21,610 nucleotides of DNA from DASXZH01 sp036502005 (GTDB taxonomy: Bacteria; Armatimonadota; Fimbriimonadia; Fimbriimonadales; Fimbriimonadaceae): NCBI GenBank assembly GCA_036502005.1, contig DASXZH010000019.1, forward strand, positions 1 to 21,610. Reading direction: 5' to 3'. The position numbers and the translations under genes were made by a program. The notes beneath the pieces were generated by a model. It made no database searches. It saw nothing but the letters and a program-made list of their open reading frames with translations, and was not told the DNA's origin. Shown piece after piece: positions 15,212-21,610 of the stretch; the stretch's first letter is position 1; every line of letters begins with the position of its first letter.

Positions 15212-16059
15212 TAAGTTTTGCCAAGCCCTGCCGGAACCCGGCTTTTGCCTAGAAAGCCCGCGAGGGCTACGACTGTAATCAAATATGGCAGCGAGAACCA
15301 AAATTCGCGCGGGATATGAACCCCAAAGACCGGAACTCCCTGAAGCTGGATCTCAAGCCCCTTGAACATACCAAACACGAGGCAAGCGATAAGTGCAGGA
15401 ATTGGCCTCCAACTTCCAAGTATCAACGCCGCCAGGGCGATAAATCCGTCTCCTGCCGTCATGTTGTCGGTGTAGTAGCGAGCAGTTGAAACGATAAGAG
15501 CCCCCGACAAACCACAAAAAACTCCGGTTATAGTGAGTGCCAAGAAACGAACCTTGACGGGTGATAAGCCCATCTGCCTGCTTTTTGAAGGATCATTCCC
15601 TACTGCAAAAAGCCGCAATCCGCCTTTTGTATAACGCATATAGGCCGCTATGAGAAAAGGAAGGACAATGGCGACCGTGTAATAGGCGTTGATCTTGAGT
15701 GTGGGAATTTCGCCGGCGGTTGGATCGGTATATTTTTGGTCCAAAAAGTTTGCCACGCCGAACGCCAGCAAGTTTATAGCCATGCCGCTCACAATATGGT
15801 CCATCCGATAATATTGAGTCAGCAGCCAGTGCAGCAATGAAAGGACGACGGCCGCAGAAACCCCGCCAAGAAGCCCGAGCCAGGGGCTTTTGGTTAGATG
15901 GCCTATAAGAGCAGTAGCTATCGCGCCCACCAGCATATTGCCTTCCAGGGCGATATTCATGATGCCGCTCCTTTCACTGGCAAATCCACCCATGGCCGCC
16001 AGAGCCAATGGCGAACCCAAGGCGATCATATTGAAGAGAAGGATTTTTGTAAAGTCCAT
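15211..16059 (-). CDS. ABC importer permease of the nucleoside (BPD_transp_2) type
   Basis: This 282-residue membrane protein has about eight hydrophobic helices and the motif SGIMNIALEGNMLVGA near residues 31-46. It resembles the second permease of nucleoside importers such as Bacillus YufQ (NupQ), which are shorter than the first permease. Later helices contain ALTITGVFCGLSGAL and GDGFIALAALILGSW, both usual in the family. The start is ATG at 16059, one base after the TGA of the first permease, with GGAGAG five bases before it (16070-16065). The substrate is probably a nucleoside or similar small polar compound by family, but the binding protein that would decide it is not in the window. 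Confidence 0.92.
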   Translation of the reverse strand: MDFTKILLFNMIALGSPLALAAMGGFASERSGIMNIALEGNMLVGAIATALIGHLTKSPWLGLLGGVSAAVVLSLLHWLLTQYYRMDHIVSGMAINLLAFGVANFLDQKYTDPTAGEIPTLKINAYYTVAIVLPFLIAAYMRYTKGGLRLFAVGNDPSKSRQMGLSPVKVRFLALTITGVFCGLSGALIVSTARYYTDNMTAGDGFIALAALILGSWRPIPALIACLVFGMFKGLEIQLQGVPVFGVHIPREFWFSLPYLITVVALAGFLGKSRVPAGLGKT

Positions 16060-16060
16060 C

Positions 16061-17134
16061 TCAGCTCTCCGTCACCGATATAAGTTTTCGATATCTTATA
16101 GTCGCGAAGACTATGATCAGTAGCCCCAAAACGACGAAGCCGGAGTCTTTTGGAATCCCGAGCACCTGCAACGCCGACGAGCCCTTGGTCAAGAGGCCAA
16201 AGAAGAAAGCGGCGGGAATAATGCCGAGCGGGTTGCTGCCGGCAAGCAAGGCCACTCCCAAAGCATTGAACCCATAGCCCTGTGAGAAATCCTGATAGTA
16301 GCGGAAGGTGTAACCCAGCACCTGCACGGCCCCCGCCAGTCCCGCGATTCCTCCTGAAACCACCATGGACATAACGATGGTCTTTGCAGTTTTAACGCCG
16401 GCCAGTTTTGCTGCCACTGGGTTCGAACCGACTGCGCGTAGCTCATATCCAGAGACAAAACGCCTTAGCCAAAAAGCGAAGGCGACCAGCAGCAGCAATC
16501 CTATGAGGATGCCGCTGCTTATCTGCGCGTTGCTGGTGTTGTAAAGAAACGGCAGCCGCGAACTATCGGCAAGAGTAGGAGTTGTTGGGCTCTCCTGCTT
16601 CACGTCCTTGAGAGGACCAGAAACGATGCCATTCGTGACATAAATGGCGACGCTGTTAAGCATGATGGTCGTGATCACTTCATGGCCGCCCCGATAGGCT
16701 CTGATGAGCCCGGCAGGCAGCGCCCAAACGGCGCCCATGATTACCGCCCCTATAGTGCCCAGAACGATGCCAGGGATTCCCGGGATCCTGAGAGCGATGG
16801 CAGCGCAGGTGAGCGCGCCGACAATAAGTTGACCCTCCACCCCAATGTTGAAGAGCCCAGCCTGAAGAGCAATGAAGACCGCGATCCCGGCGATGAGGAG
16901 CGGACACGTCTCGCGCAGGGTGCCGGATATTGCATTGGCGGAGACAAACGAGAGATGCCCATTAACCATATCTAGGCCGAGCGTGCCTTTTACAAGTCTA
17001 TGGCCTGCATCGCCTGGGTTCACGTTGGTAAGCAATAAGAGGGCATAGAGACTGACGATGCCAGCGACGATCAAGAGCAGATGCCGGAGCTTCATAGCGC
17101 CCGCGCCAGCCAAAACCCAGTTTTTGACGCTCAT
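16061..17134 (-). CDS. ABC importer permease of the nucleoside (BPD_transp_2) type
   Basis: The 357-residue product is the longer permease of the pair, similar to Bacillus YufP (NupP) and the BmpD-system permeases. It contains about ten hydrophobic helices. The family motif AGLFNIGVEGQLIVGA lies near residues 90-105, GGHEVITTIMLNSVA near 150, and AVGSNPVAAKLAGVKT near 235, a cytoplasmic loop that contacts the ATPase. The ATG at 17134 overlaps the ATPase stop by four bases (ATGA); a second in-frame ATG at residue 14 is an alternative. It is expected to form a heterodimer with the product of the downstream gene. Confidence 0.92.
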   Translation of the reverse strand: MSVKNWVLAGAGAMKLRHLLLIVAGIVSLYALLLLTNVNPGDAGHRLVKGTLGLDMVNGHLSFVSANAISGTLRETCPLLIAGIAVFIALQAGLFNIGVEGQLIVGALTCAAIALRIPGIPGIVLGTIGAVIMGAVWALPAGLIRAYRGGHEVITTIMLNSVAIYVTNGIVSGPLKDVKQESPTTPTLADSSRLPFLYNTSNAQISSGILIGLLLLVAFAFWLRRFVSGYELRAVGSNPVAAKLAGVKTAKTIVMSMVVSGGIAGLAGAVQVLGYTFRYYQDFSQGYGFNALGVALLAGSNPLGIIPAAFFFGLLTKGSSALQVLGIPKDSGFVVLGLLIIVFATIRYRKLISVTES

Positions 17135-18627
17135 GCCGCGCCCACCATAAGCCTTCCGATTGCTTGCCGGTCGTGCTCACTTCCTTTCGGAGGGTTCAGA
17201 ATGTGGCCCGCATGCATCACCGCTACGCGGTCGCAATGGATAAGGATTTCGTCGAGATCGAAGCTGACAACGATGGCGCAAGCACCCTCTAGGCATTTCG
17301 ATCTTATGGCGTCATAGAGCTTACGAGTGGCATCGATATCCAGCCCGCGAGCGGGCTGAAAGGCAAGAATAAGTTGGGGATTTAAGAATAGGACCCTGCC
17401 CGCCACAAACCTCTGCTGGTTTCCGCCCGATAGGCTCGACATCGGGTTGTTAAGACCGCCATGCTTCGTGTTAAACATGGCCGCGATCTTTTCGGCTGCT
17501 CCTTTTCTGCCATGCTGGTCTACGTATGCGCCATTAGCAAATGGGGGTTGCTTCTGCAGGCCGAGAGCGGCATTTTCTTCTAGGGGCCAATCATCGATGA
17601 CGCCTTCGGCGTGGCGATCTTCGGGAATGAGCCTAAAACCCTTGGCTATCCGGTTGCCGATTGTTGAGGACGTTATATCTTCGCCATCCCAGTTTATAGA
17701 GCCGGATTCTGGCTTGAGGCCCCCAGTGAGAACTTGAAACAGTTCGCGTTGCCCGTTTCCATCAACGCCTGCAATCCCCAGCAACTCGCCCTGGTAAAGC
17801 TCCATGCTAAGGCCGTTTACGGCGAGGTCGCCTCGGTATCCCTTGGCGGAAAGATTTTGAAGCGTTAGCCTAGCCGTTTCTCGCCCAACCGCTTGGTGAG
17901 GAGCAAGCTCTGTAAGAGGGTGCCCCACGATCATCTCGGCAAGCTCTTCTGTGTTGGTCTCCTCGACCGGTTTGGATCCAACAAACTTGCCGCCCCTAAG
18001 AACGGTCACCTCTTTGCAGTGCGAAATCACTTCTGGCAGGCGGTGGGTGACGAGAACGACGGTTGCGCCGGCCTCCGTTAGTTGCTTTAGGCTTTCGAAT
18101 AAAGCGTTGCTATCGGCAGGCGAAAGCATGGCGGTGGGCTCATCGAGGATCATGATCTCGGCATTTCGCCATAGCAGCTTGAGAATCTCGAGCTTCTGCG
18201 CACCGGCTGGGCTTAGAGTGCTTGCGGAAGCGTTCCAATCGAACGAGAAGCCCATTCTCGTCGCTAGCTCATCGGCCCTGCTCGCCGCTTTTTTGTTGGA
18301 TATCGTCCATCCAGGTTCCGCTCCCAGCATTAGGTTTTGCAGGTTTGTAAGCTCAGGGATGATGCTGTAATGCTGACTGACCATACCAATCCCGTGCGAA
18401 ATGGCTTGGGCCGAACTGCTGATGTGAGCGCTTTGGCCGTTAAGGTTAATCGTTCCGGAATCCATGGCGGTCGCGCCATAAAGGATTCTCATGAGGGTGG
18501 TCTTCCCCGCCCCGTTTTCGCCGACAAGGGCGTGGATGGAGCCCTTTTCTACGCTGAGACTTACGTCGTCTAGAGCTTTAACCGCGCCAAAGCTCTTGCT
18601 GATGCCCAGCATCTCCAGAACCGGCAT
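17131..18627 (-). CDS. ABC importer ATP-binding protein with two nucleotide-binding domains
   Basis: The 498-residue protein contains two fused ATPase domains, as in RbsA, MglA and Bacillus NupO. Domain one (about 1-235) has Walker A GENGAGKTT (near 36) and Walker B IMILDEPTAMLSP (near 158). Its signature is altered to LSPAGAQK. Domain two (about 250-498) has the degenerate GVDGNGQREL in place of Walker A, the standard signature LSGGNQQR, and a Walker B with Gln instead of the catalytic Glu (LILAFQPARGLD). One competent and one degenerate site is normal for this family. The ATG at 18627 overlaps the dehydrogenase stop by one base (TGATG), with GAGGAGGG about 12 bases ahead. It should energise the two downstream permeases. 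Confidence 0.95.
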   Translation of the reverse strand: MPVLEMLGISKSFGAVKALDDVSLSVEKGSIHALVGENGAGKTTLMRILYGATAMDSGTINLNGQSAHISSSAQAISHGIGMVSQHYSIIPELTNLQNLMLGAEPGWTISNKKAASRADELATRMGFSFDWNASASTLSPAGAQKLEILKLLWRNAEIMILDEPTAMLSPADSNALFESLKQLTEAGATVVLVTHRLPEVISHCKEVTVLRGGKFVGSKPVEETNTEELAEMIVGHPLTELAPHQAVGRETARLTLQNLSAKGYRGDLAVNGLSMELYQGELLGIAGVDGNGQRELFQVLTGGLKPESGSINWDGEDITSSTIGNRIAKGFRLIPEDRHAEGVIDDWPLEENAALGLQKQPPFANGAYVDQHGRKGAAEKIAAMFNTKHGGLNNPMSSLSGGNQQRFVAGRVLFLNPQLILAFQPARGLDIDATRKLYDAIRSKCLEGACAIVVSFDLDEILIHCDRVAVMHAGHILNPPKGSEHDRQAIGRLMVGAA

Positions 18628-19505
18628 CAGTCCCGAAATCCCTCCTCAAGAAGGGTCTCGAAAAGGAAAGCTGTCGTCTTGTCTTGGCCGCCATTTTCCG
18701 CGGTTTTTGTGAGGAGCTCATCGAGAAGAACAGTGCCCGGGATCGCGGCATCGATTTGTCTGGCCGATTCAATACAGTATTTGAAGTCCTTGAGCTGGTC
18801 TTTCACCTTAAAGCCAGGGCTCCAATCGCGGTTCAAAATTTTGGGACCGTAGTTGTCCATAGACCAGCTTCCGGCCGCTCCTCCCGCAAGCAGGTCTCTC
18901 GTTTTTGCGATATCGATTCCAGCTTTCTCGGCAAAGGCGAGTGATTCGCAGAGAGCGAGCAGCGTTCCACCGACGGCGATTTGGTTCGCCATTTTGGTGA
19001 GCTGGCCAGCGCCTGCACCACCAACGCGTTCCGCGCGTTTGGTATATGGCTTCATGATCTCGATTGCTTCGGCTACGTCTGCCTCTTCTCCGCCACAAAA
19101 AATGGTTAGTTGGCCTTTTTGGGCGCCCATGCTGCCACCGGTTATGGGCGCATCTACAAACCGAAACTCTTTGGTTCTTAGCTCGTCGCGTAGAGATTTG
19201 GAAACATCCGGAAGGATGGTGGAATGGTCGACAAAGAGCGTGTTCGGCTTGGCTCTCTTAGTTAGCTGAGCGATGCAGTCTTGAACATCTTCAGACCGGC
19301 TAACGCAAAGGAACACGACATCGCATTCCGCCCCGAGTTCCTCAAGGGATCGAGCTGTTTTTGCGCCCGCTTGTTTGAGAGGTTCGGCCTTGGATTCGGT
19401 TCGGTTCCAGACGGTTAGGTCTAAACCGGCGTTTGCCAAATGGCCGGCCATCGGTCCGCCCATTACTCCCAACCCCACAAAACCCACCTTCGCCATTAAG
19501 CGCAT
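18627..19505 (-). CDS. NAD(P)-dependent beta-hydroxyacid dehydrogenase (3-hydroxyisobutyrate/tartronate semialdehyde type)
   Basis: The family oxidises or reduces small beta-hydroxyacids, among them 3-hydroxyisobutyrate, tartronate semialdehyde and succinic semialdehyde. The 292-residue protein has the Rossmann motif GLGVMGGPMA (residues 11-20) and VWNRT at the end of the second strand, suggestive of NADP binding by the Asn-Arg-Thr pattern. The substrate signature FVDAPITGGSMGAQKGQLTI lies near residue 136, the catalytic Lys is in TKMANQ near residue 170, and KVKDQLKDF marks the C-terminal all-helical domain. It starts at ATG 19505, or at the in-frame ATG three codons later, which puts the Rossmann fold at the usual distance. 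It is the first gene of the ABC-importer operon and may process an imported compound or its breakdown product. Confidence 0.93.
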   Translation of the reverse strand: MRLMAKVGFVGLGVMGGPMAGHLANAGLDLTVWNRTESKAEPLKQAGAKTARSLEELGAECDVVFLCVSRSEDVQDCIAQLTKRAKPNTLFVDHSTILPDVSKSLRDELRTKEFRFVDAPITGGSMGAQKGQLTIFCGGEEADVAEAIEIMKPYTKRAERVGGAGAGQLTKMANQIAVGGTLLALCESLAFAEKAGIDIAKTRDLLAGGAAGSWSMDNYGPKILNRDWSPGFKVKDQLKDFKYCIESARQIDAAIPGTVLLDELLTKTAENGGQDKTTAFLFETLLEEGFRD

Positions 19506-19530
19506 AGATTACCGGGTAAGGGTTAGTTTA

Positions 19531-19536
19531 GGTATA
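19531..19536 (-). promoter_or_regulatory. Possible -10 box TATACC for the dehydrogenase/ABC operon
   Basis: On the minus strand TATACC (19536-19531) overlaps the intergenic gap between the VOC gene and the dehydrogenase gene and would start transcription near 19524. No matching -35 box is seen. The operon may instead be read through from the VOC promoter. Confidence 0.3.
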
Positions 19537-19539
19537 AAA

Positions 19540-19938
19540 CTAGCCCTTAGTGGGGCCGCTAATCATCCAAACGTGCCCAAACGGATCGCGGACTTTGCTT
19601 TTCCGGCCGTAAGGAAAATCCTCTGGTGCACGGACCAGTTCTGCCCCGGCCGCGACCGCTCTATCCGTGGCGGCATCGCAGTCGGCCATGTTAAGGTGAA
19701 GAATGACGGACGTTCCGTTTAGCATGCGGGGGCTTTGATTATTTGGCGGGAATTCATCGGCCAGCATAACGACCGCGTCGCCGATCTTTACTTCGGCATG
19801 GCCCAGCTTGCCTTCCCATTCGTAGCGCGCGCTCTCAATTTCTTCCGCTCCAAAAGCGTCTTTGTAAAACTCGATTGCGGCCGCCGCATCGTGAACGGCG
19901 AGCATGGGAGTTAGTTGTTGCTTGACGATCGTTTCCAT
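19540..19938 (-). CDS. VOC-superfamily (glyoxalase/bleomycin resistance-like) protein
   Basis: The 132-residue protein has the paired beta-alpha-beta-beta-beta units of the vicinal oxygen chelate fold: LTPMLAVHDAAAAIEFYKDA at the start and VILHLNMADCDAATDRAVAA in the second half, ending DPFGHVWMIS. It looks most like the PhnB/YdcE-type branch, whose members have mostly unknown substrates; glyoxalase or dioxygenase activity cannot be claimed. A Glu within KVRDPFGHVW-type sequences that binds metal in glyoxalases is not obvious here. ATG at 19938 is chosen over the ATG nine codons upstream because a perfect TATAAT stands six bases before it; the upstream start would put the promoter inside the gene. 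The dehydrogenase gene follows after 34 bases on the same strand. Confidence 0.85.
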   Translation of the reverse strand: METIVKQQLTPMLAVHDAAAAIEFYKDAFGAEEIESARYEWEGKLGHAEVKIGDAVVMLADEFPPNNQSPRMLNGTSVILHLNMADCDAATDRAVAAGAELVRAPEDFPYGRKSKVRDPFGHVWMISGPTKG

Positions 19939-19944
19939 ATCCGG

Positions 19945-19950
19945 ATTATA
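19945..19950 (-). promoter_or_regulatory. Consensus -10 box TATAAT giving a leaderless VOC transcript
   Basis: A perfect TATAAT on the minus strand (19950-19945) is six bases ahead of the ATG at 19938. The start point expected seven bases after the box is the A of that ATG, so the mRNA would have no leader. No clear -35 and no Shine-Dalgarno sequence are present. Confidence 0.55.
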
Positions 19951-20019
19951 ACGCGTCAGCCACAACTTCTTCCTACGGATGCCGTCCCTCCGGGACTCGG
20001 GAGCTGGTCACGCCTCGTA

Positions 20020-20258
20020 CCAGGCCTTGCGGCCTTCGCTAAACTCTATCGGCCCTCCGGGCCTGGGAATCGGACTGCCAGTCTCACACCTTGATCGCGA
20101 ATGTTAGCGGGGACGCCGTCATTATTTTAGCGCAGGGCCTTAAGGCTTGGAAATGGAGATGGAAGTCGGATGGTTGGTTTCATACCTTGATCGCGAAGAA
20201 CGAGCGATGGGTAAGGCCCGGAGGGTCGGCATCGTTTAGCGAAGGCCGTAAGGCCTGG
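20020..20258. repeat. 25-base inverted repeat with a third diverged copy between
   Basis: The plus-strand copy at 20234-20258 (GTTTAGCGAAGGCCGTAAGG, then CCTGG) is the reverse complement of 20020-20044 except for one base. A third copy (20126-20150, TTTAGCGCAGGGCCTTAAGG, then CTTGG) is direct with respect to 20234 and carries several changes and one extra base. Each copy contains its own small palindrome around AAGGCC. Confidence 0.85.
20084..20197. repeat. Direct repeat TCAxACCTTGATCGCGAA
   Basis: TCACACCTTGATCGCGAA (20084-20101) and TCATACCTTGATCGCGAA (20180-20197) differ at one base and begin 96 bases apart. In both cases the TTTAGCG-type module follows within about 25 to 40 bases, so the two blocks look like diverged copies of a unit of roughly 65-75 bases. 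Confidence 0.8.
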
Positions 20259-20275
20259 GGAATAGCGGGATGTTT

Positions 20276-20293
20276 CCTCCGGAGCTCCGGAGG
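20276..20293. repeat. Perfect 18-base palindrome
   Basis: CCTCCGGAGCTCCGGAGG reads the same on both strands. It has no spacer, so it would be a dyad site on DNA or a hairpin with a tight loop in RNA. It sits just after the direct copy of the 25-base module. Confidence 0.9.
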
Positions 20294-20407
20294 TGCGGCA
20301 CCCATCGTAAACGCCTTCGAGCCTCTAACTAAAGGCTGCTGTCCCTCCGGGACTTCGAGGCGGCCCATTTTCCACCGTTTCTATTCTTGGCGTGTCAAGA
20401 TAAGTGA

Positions 20408-20800
20408 GTGAAGTTTGACTCCAAGGAGCACGAAGAGAAGCTCATATCCAGCTTTATTCTTAAGGAGAAGCGAGGTCGGTGGCGCACGCTCTTGTTCTCT
20501 GATGACCGAGAAGTGCTCACTAGCACCTTTGACCATAAGCAGGATTTCGATCCGAGATTCGCAACCCATATGAAGCAGGCACAAATCTTGGAAAAGCTAC
20601 GCGAGGTTAAGGGGCTGACGAAGTGCTTTCTTCTTTCCGCAAATCGAGAGTGGGATGACAGCTGGGCAACGTTGGATGAACTTGAAATCGTACTCTTTGA
20701 AGAGAGTGGAACCTACATCTCGTGCGTTCCCGGAGAGTTGGCGGTTTATCACGGCGAAGACGTTGGTGAGAACTATCTGCTCACGAGGAAGCAGGCATGA
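20408..20800 (+). CDS. Hypothetical protein, about 130 residues
   Basis: I do not recognise a characterised family. The protein is soluble, without signal peptide or membrane helix, Lys/Glu-rich at the N-terminus (HEEKLISSFILKEKRGRW) and with a phrase FDHKQDFDPRFATH near residues 41-54. Its C-terminal half ends in YISCVPGELAVYHGED near 103-118. From memory this combination (a basic start, Asp-Pro-Arg-Phe/Tyr-Ala, then Ser-Cys-x-Pro-Gly-x-Leu-Ala-x-Tyr) recurs in short uncharacterised bacterial proteins, which suggests a real gene rather than chance. The start is GTG at 20408 with only a weak ribosome site. The stop overlaps the ATG of the dioxygenase gene as ATGA, so the two products probably work in the same process. 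Confidence 0.75.
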   Translation: MKFDSKEHEEKLISSFILKEKRGRWRTLLFSDDREVLTSTFDHKQDFDPRFATHMKQAQILEKLREVKGLTKCFLLSANREWDDSWATLDELEIVLFEESGTYISCVPGELAVYHGEDVGENYLLTRKQA

Positions 20801-21459
20801 GCTCCGTTGCCTCCGAACATGCGCAAATGGGGTTTTCGAAGGTACCTGAACCCGTGACGAGAGAGCTCCTGGTTGAGCTAGAGAACCTCTTTCCAAGTTC
20901 AGGCCCAGGCAAGCGTGTTCTCGGTTCCGATCCGTTGATAAAGGTCTCGCCTTTAATACAACATATGCTTGAACTTGCAAGCGAGATTCTGCAAGAACCA
21001 ACCGTACCCGTAAGAGCTATTTTCTTCTTAAAATCGCAAGAAAACAACTGGCTCGTCCCGTGGCACCAAGACGTAACCATGGCGTCACCACAGAAATTTG
21101 AAAGGGAGGGTTATCGAAGCTGGACTCTCAAAGAGGGCATTTGGCATGTGCAGCCACCAGACACGGTGCTTTCGAAAATGGTTGCCCTAAGACTGCACTT
21201 AGACCCATGTTCCGCACATGACGGACCTTTGCGGGTTATCCCAGCAACGCATCTCGCAGGAAGGTTGTCTGCGGAAGCGATTGATACCTATGTTGAACAG
21301 ACCCAGCCAGCAATCCTTCTGGCCGATAAGGGCGAGATATTGGCCATGGCCCCGCTCCTTTGTCATTCGTCAGGAAAGGCGACGGGAACTAGCCAGCGAA
21401 GAGTCTTGCATGTGGAGTTTTGCGCTAAATCCGTTTGTCCGCCAGAGATCTTCGCGTAA
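20797..21459 (+). CDS. PhyH-like Fe(II)/2-oxoglutarate dioxygenase
   Basis: The 220-residue protein has the double-stranded beta-helix pattern of phytanoyl-CoA dioxygenase-like enzymes. The metal pair His-x-Asp is visible in WHQDV near residue 88. The distal His is in LCHSSGKATG near residue 188. The 2-oxoglutarate-binding Arg is in SQRRVLHVEF near residue 198, 10 or 11 residues after the His as usual. GPLRVIPATHLAGRLS between them is typical of the family, which hydroxylates small molecules or lipids; the substrate cannot be inferred. Length is a little short of average PhyH proteins, with a compact N-terminus. ATG at 20797 overlaps the upstream stop and follows AGGA by seven bases. Confidence 0.88.
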   Translation: MSSVASEHAQMGFSKVPEPVTRELLVELENLFPSSGPGKRVLGSDPLIKVSPLIQHMLELASEILQEPTVPVRAIFFLKSQENNWLVPWHQDVTMASPQKFEREGYRSWTLKEGIWHVQPPDTVLSKMVALRLHLDPCSAHDGPLRVIPATHLAGRLSAEAIDTYVEQTQPAILLADKGEILAMAPLLCHSSGKATGTSQRRVLHVEFCAKSVCPPEIFA

Positions 21460-21531
21460 ATCTAAAATCAAAAATCCAGGCATTATGGGGTTTTTTGTGG
21501 GTTGAGATTGAGTCTCCCCAGGAAAAAGAGA

Positions 21532-21610
21532 ATGGCCACTCTGAACCCTTGGAAGGTTCTGAAGCCTCTGGCTGCGAATTTCACTTCTTGGATCAAGGCA
21601 TTTGTGCCTT
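21532..21610 (+). CDS. Start of a gene cut by the window end
   Basis: Twenty-six codons are open from ATG at 21532 to the end (MATLNPWKVLKPLAANFTSW and onward). AGGA at 21519-21522 lies nine bases before the start codon, an acceptable ribosome site. The fragment is too short to name; it is amphipathic with several Trp, Lys and Pro residues. It might equally be a chance opening, but the 72 bases between it and the dioxygenase stop contain no other candidate. Confidence 0.45.
   Translation, partial: MATLNPWKVLKPLAANFTSWIKAFVP

Larger units (their letters stand above)
19966..20407. other. Gene-free region packed with palindromes and diverged repeat modules
   Basis: No gene is convincing here; the single open frame of about 106 codons is a by-product of the repeats. 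Seen directly are GTCCCTCCGGGAC twice (19984-19996 and 20341-20353), GGCCCTCCGGGCC (20051-20063) and an 18-base perfect palindrome (20276-20293). A 25-base module occurs once inverted (20020-20044), once directly with a single mismatch (20234-20258) and once in weaker form (20126-20150). An 18-base block ending ACCTTGATCGCGAA is repeated at 20084-20101 and 20180-20197. The make-up resembles a cluster of short mobile palindromic (REP or MITE-like) elements; no transposase is nearby. Confidence 0.8.

Noticed and set aside
15212..15301. Longer N-terminus of the exported LolA-like protein
   Set aside because: It would lie within the permease gene and place the signal peptide 30 residues inside the protein; TAATG at 15211 fits better.
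20091..20411. Open frame of 106 codons in the repeat-rich region
   Set aside because: It runs across the palindromes and repeated modules, has no ribosome site and no recognisable domain.
21460..21531. Terminator after the dioxygenase gene
   Set aside because: There is a T-run (21491-21496) after GGGG, but no convincing stem precedes it; only a very weak CCA/TGG pairing was found.

Overview
The window reads as a stretch of chromosome from a diderm, moderately GC-rich bacterium. An outer-membrane beta-barrel ending in Phe, a periplasmic cupredoxin, several exported proteins and a TlpA-type thioredoxin indicate two membranes. The mix of FtsH, TilS, two divergent ClpS-like proteins, a YfhO-type membrane protein and starts with a -10-like box at the start codon made me think of Armatimonadota or a similar deep-branching phylum. 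That placement is inference from memory, not a computed result. There are no rRNA or tRNA genes, no CRISPR array, no phage genes and no recognisable transposase.

Layout, plus strand, 1-13899. Positions 1-465 are non-coding, with small hairpins and a GGCAGCC-type octamer repeat. Positions 466-4169 are a tight three-gene unit: an outer-membrane barrel, a plastocyanin-like protein with a His/Cys/His/Met copper site, and a membrane-bound GGDEF plus HD-GYP cyclic-di-GMP enzyme whose external domain carries a CxxC motif. Positions 4186-7616 are tilS and ftsH, overlapping by four bases, closed by a clear rho-independent terminator. A new promoter drives a small TPR protein and a large YfhO-like membrane protein (7730-10443). 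Another promoter region leads to two tandem ClpS-like adaptor paralogues (10526-11253). Next come an exported S41-type peptidase homologue that lacks the usual catalytic lysine (11323-12654) and an exported LolA-like/TlpA fusion (12688-13899).

Minus strand, 13979-19938. A tightly coupled operon is transcribed right to left: a beta-hydroxyacid dehydrogenase, the double ATPase of a nucleoside/sugar-type ABC importer, two permeases, and an exported LolA-like protein, with junctions TGATG, ATGA, TGA-G-ATG and TAATG. A VOC-family protein lies just upstream. The two convergent gene sets meet in a symmetrical pair of five-unit heptamer arrays that contain the stop codons of both flanking genes.

Positions 19966-20407 hold no convincing gene but are packed with GC-rich palindromes and direct and inverted copies of short modules. 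After this comes a plus-strand pair, a conserved-looking hypothetical protein overlapping a PhyH-type Fe(II)/2-oxoglutarate dioxygenase, and then the beginning of a gene cut by the window end.

The best candidates for new biology are the barrel/cupredoxin/cyclic-di-GMP operon, the tandem ClpS paralogues with altered N-degron pockets, and the two intergenic repeat structures.
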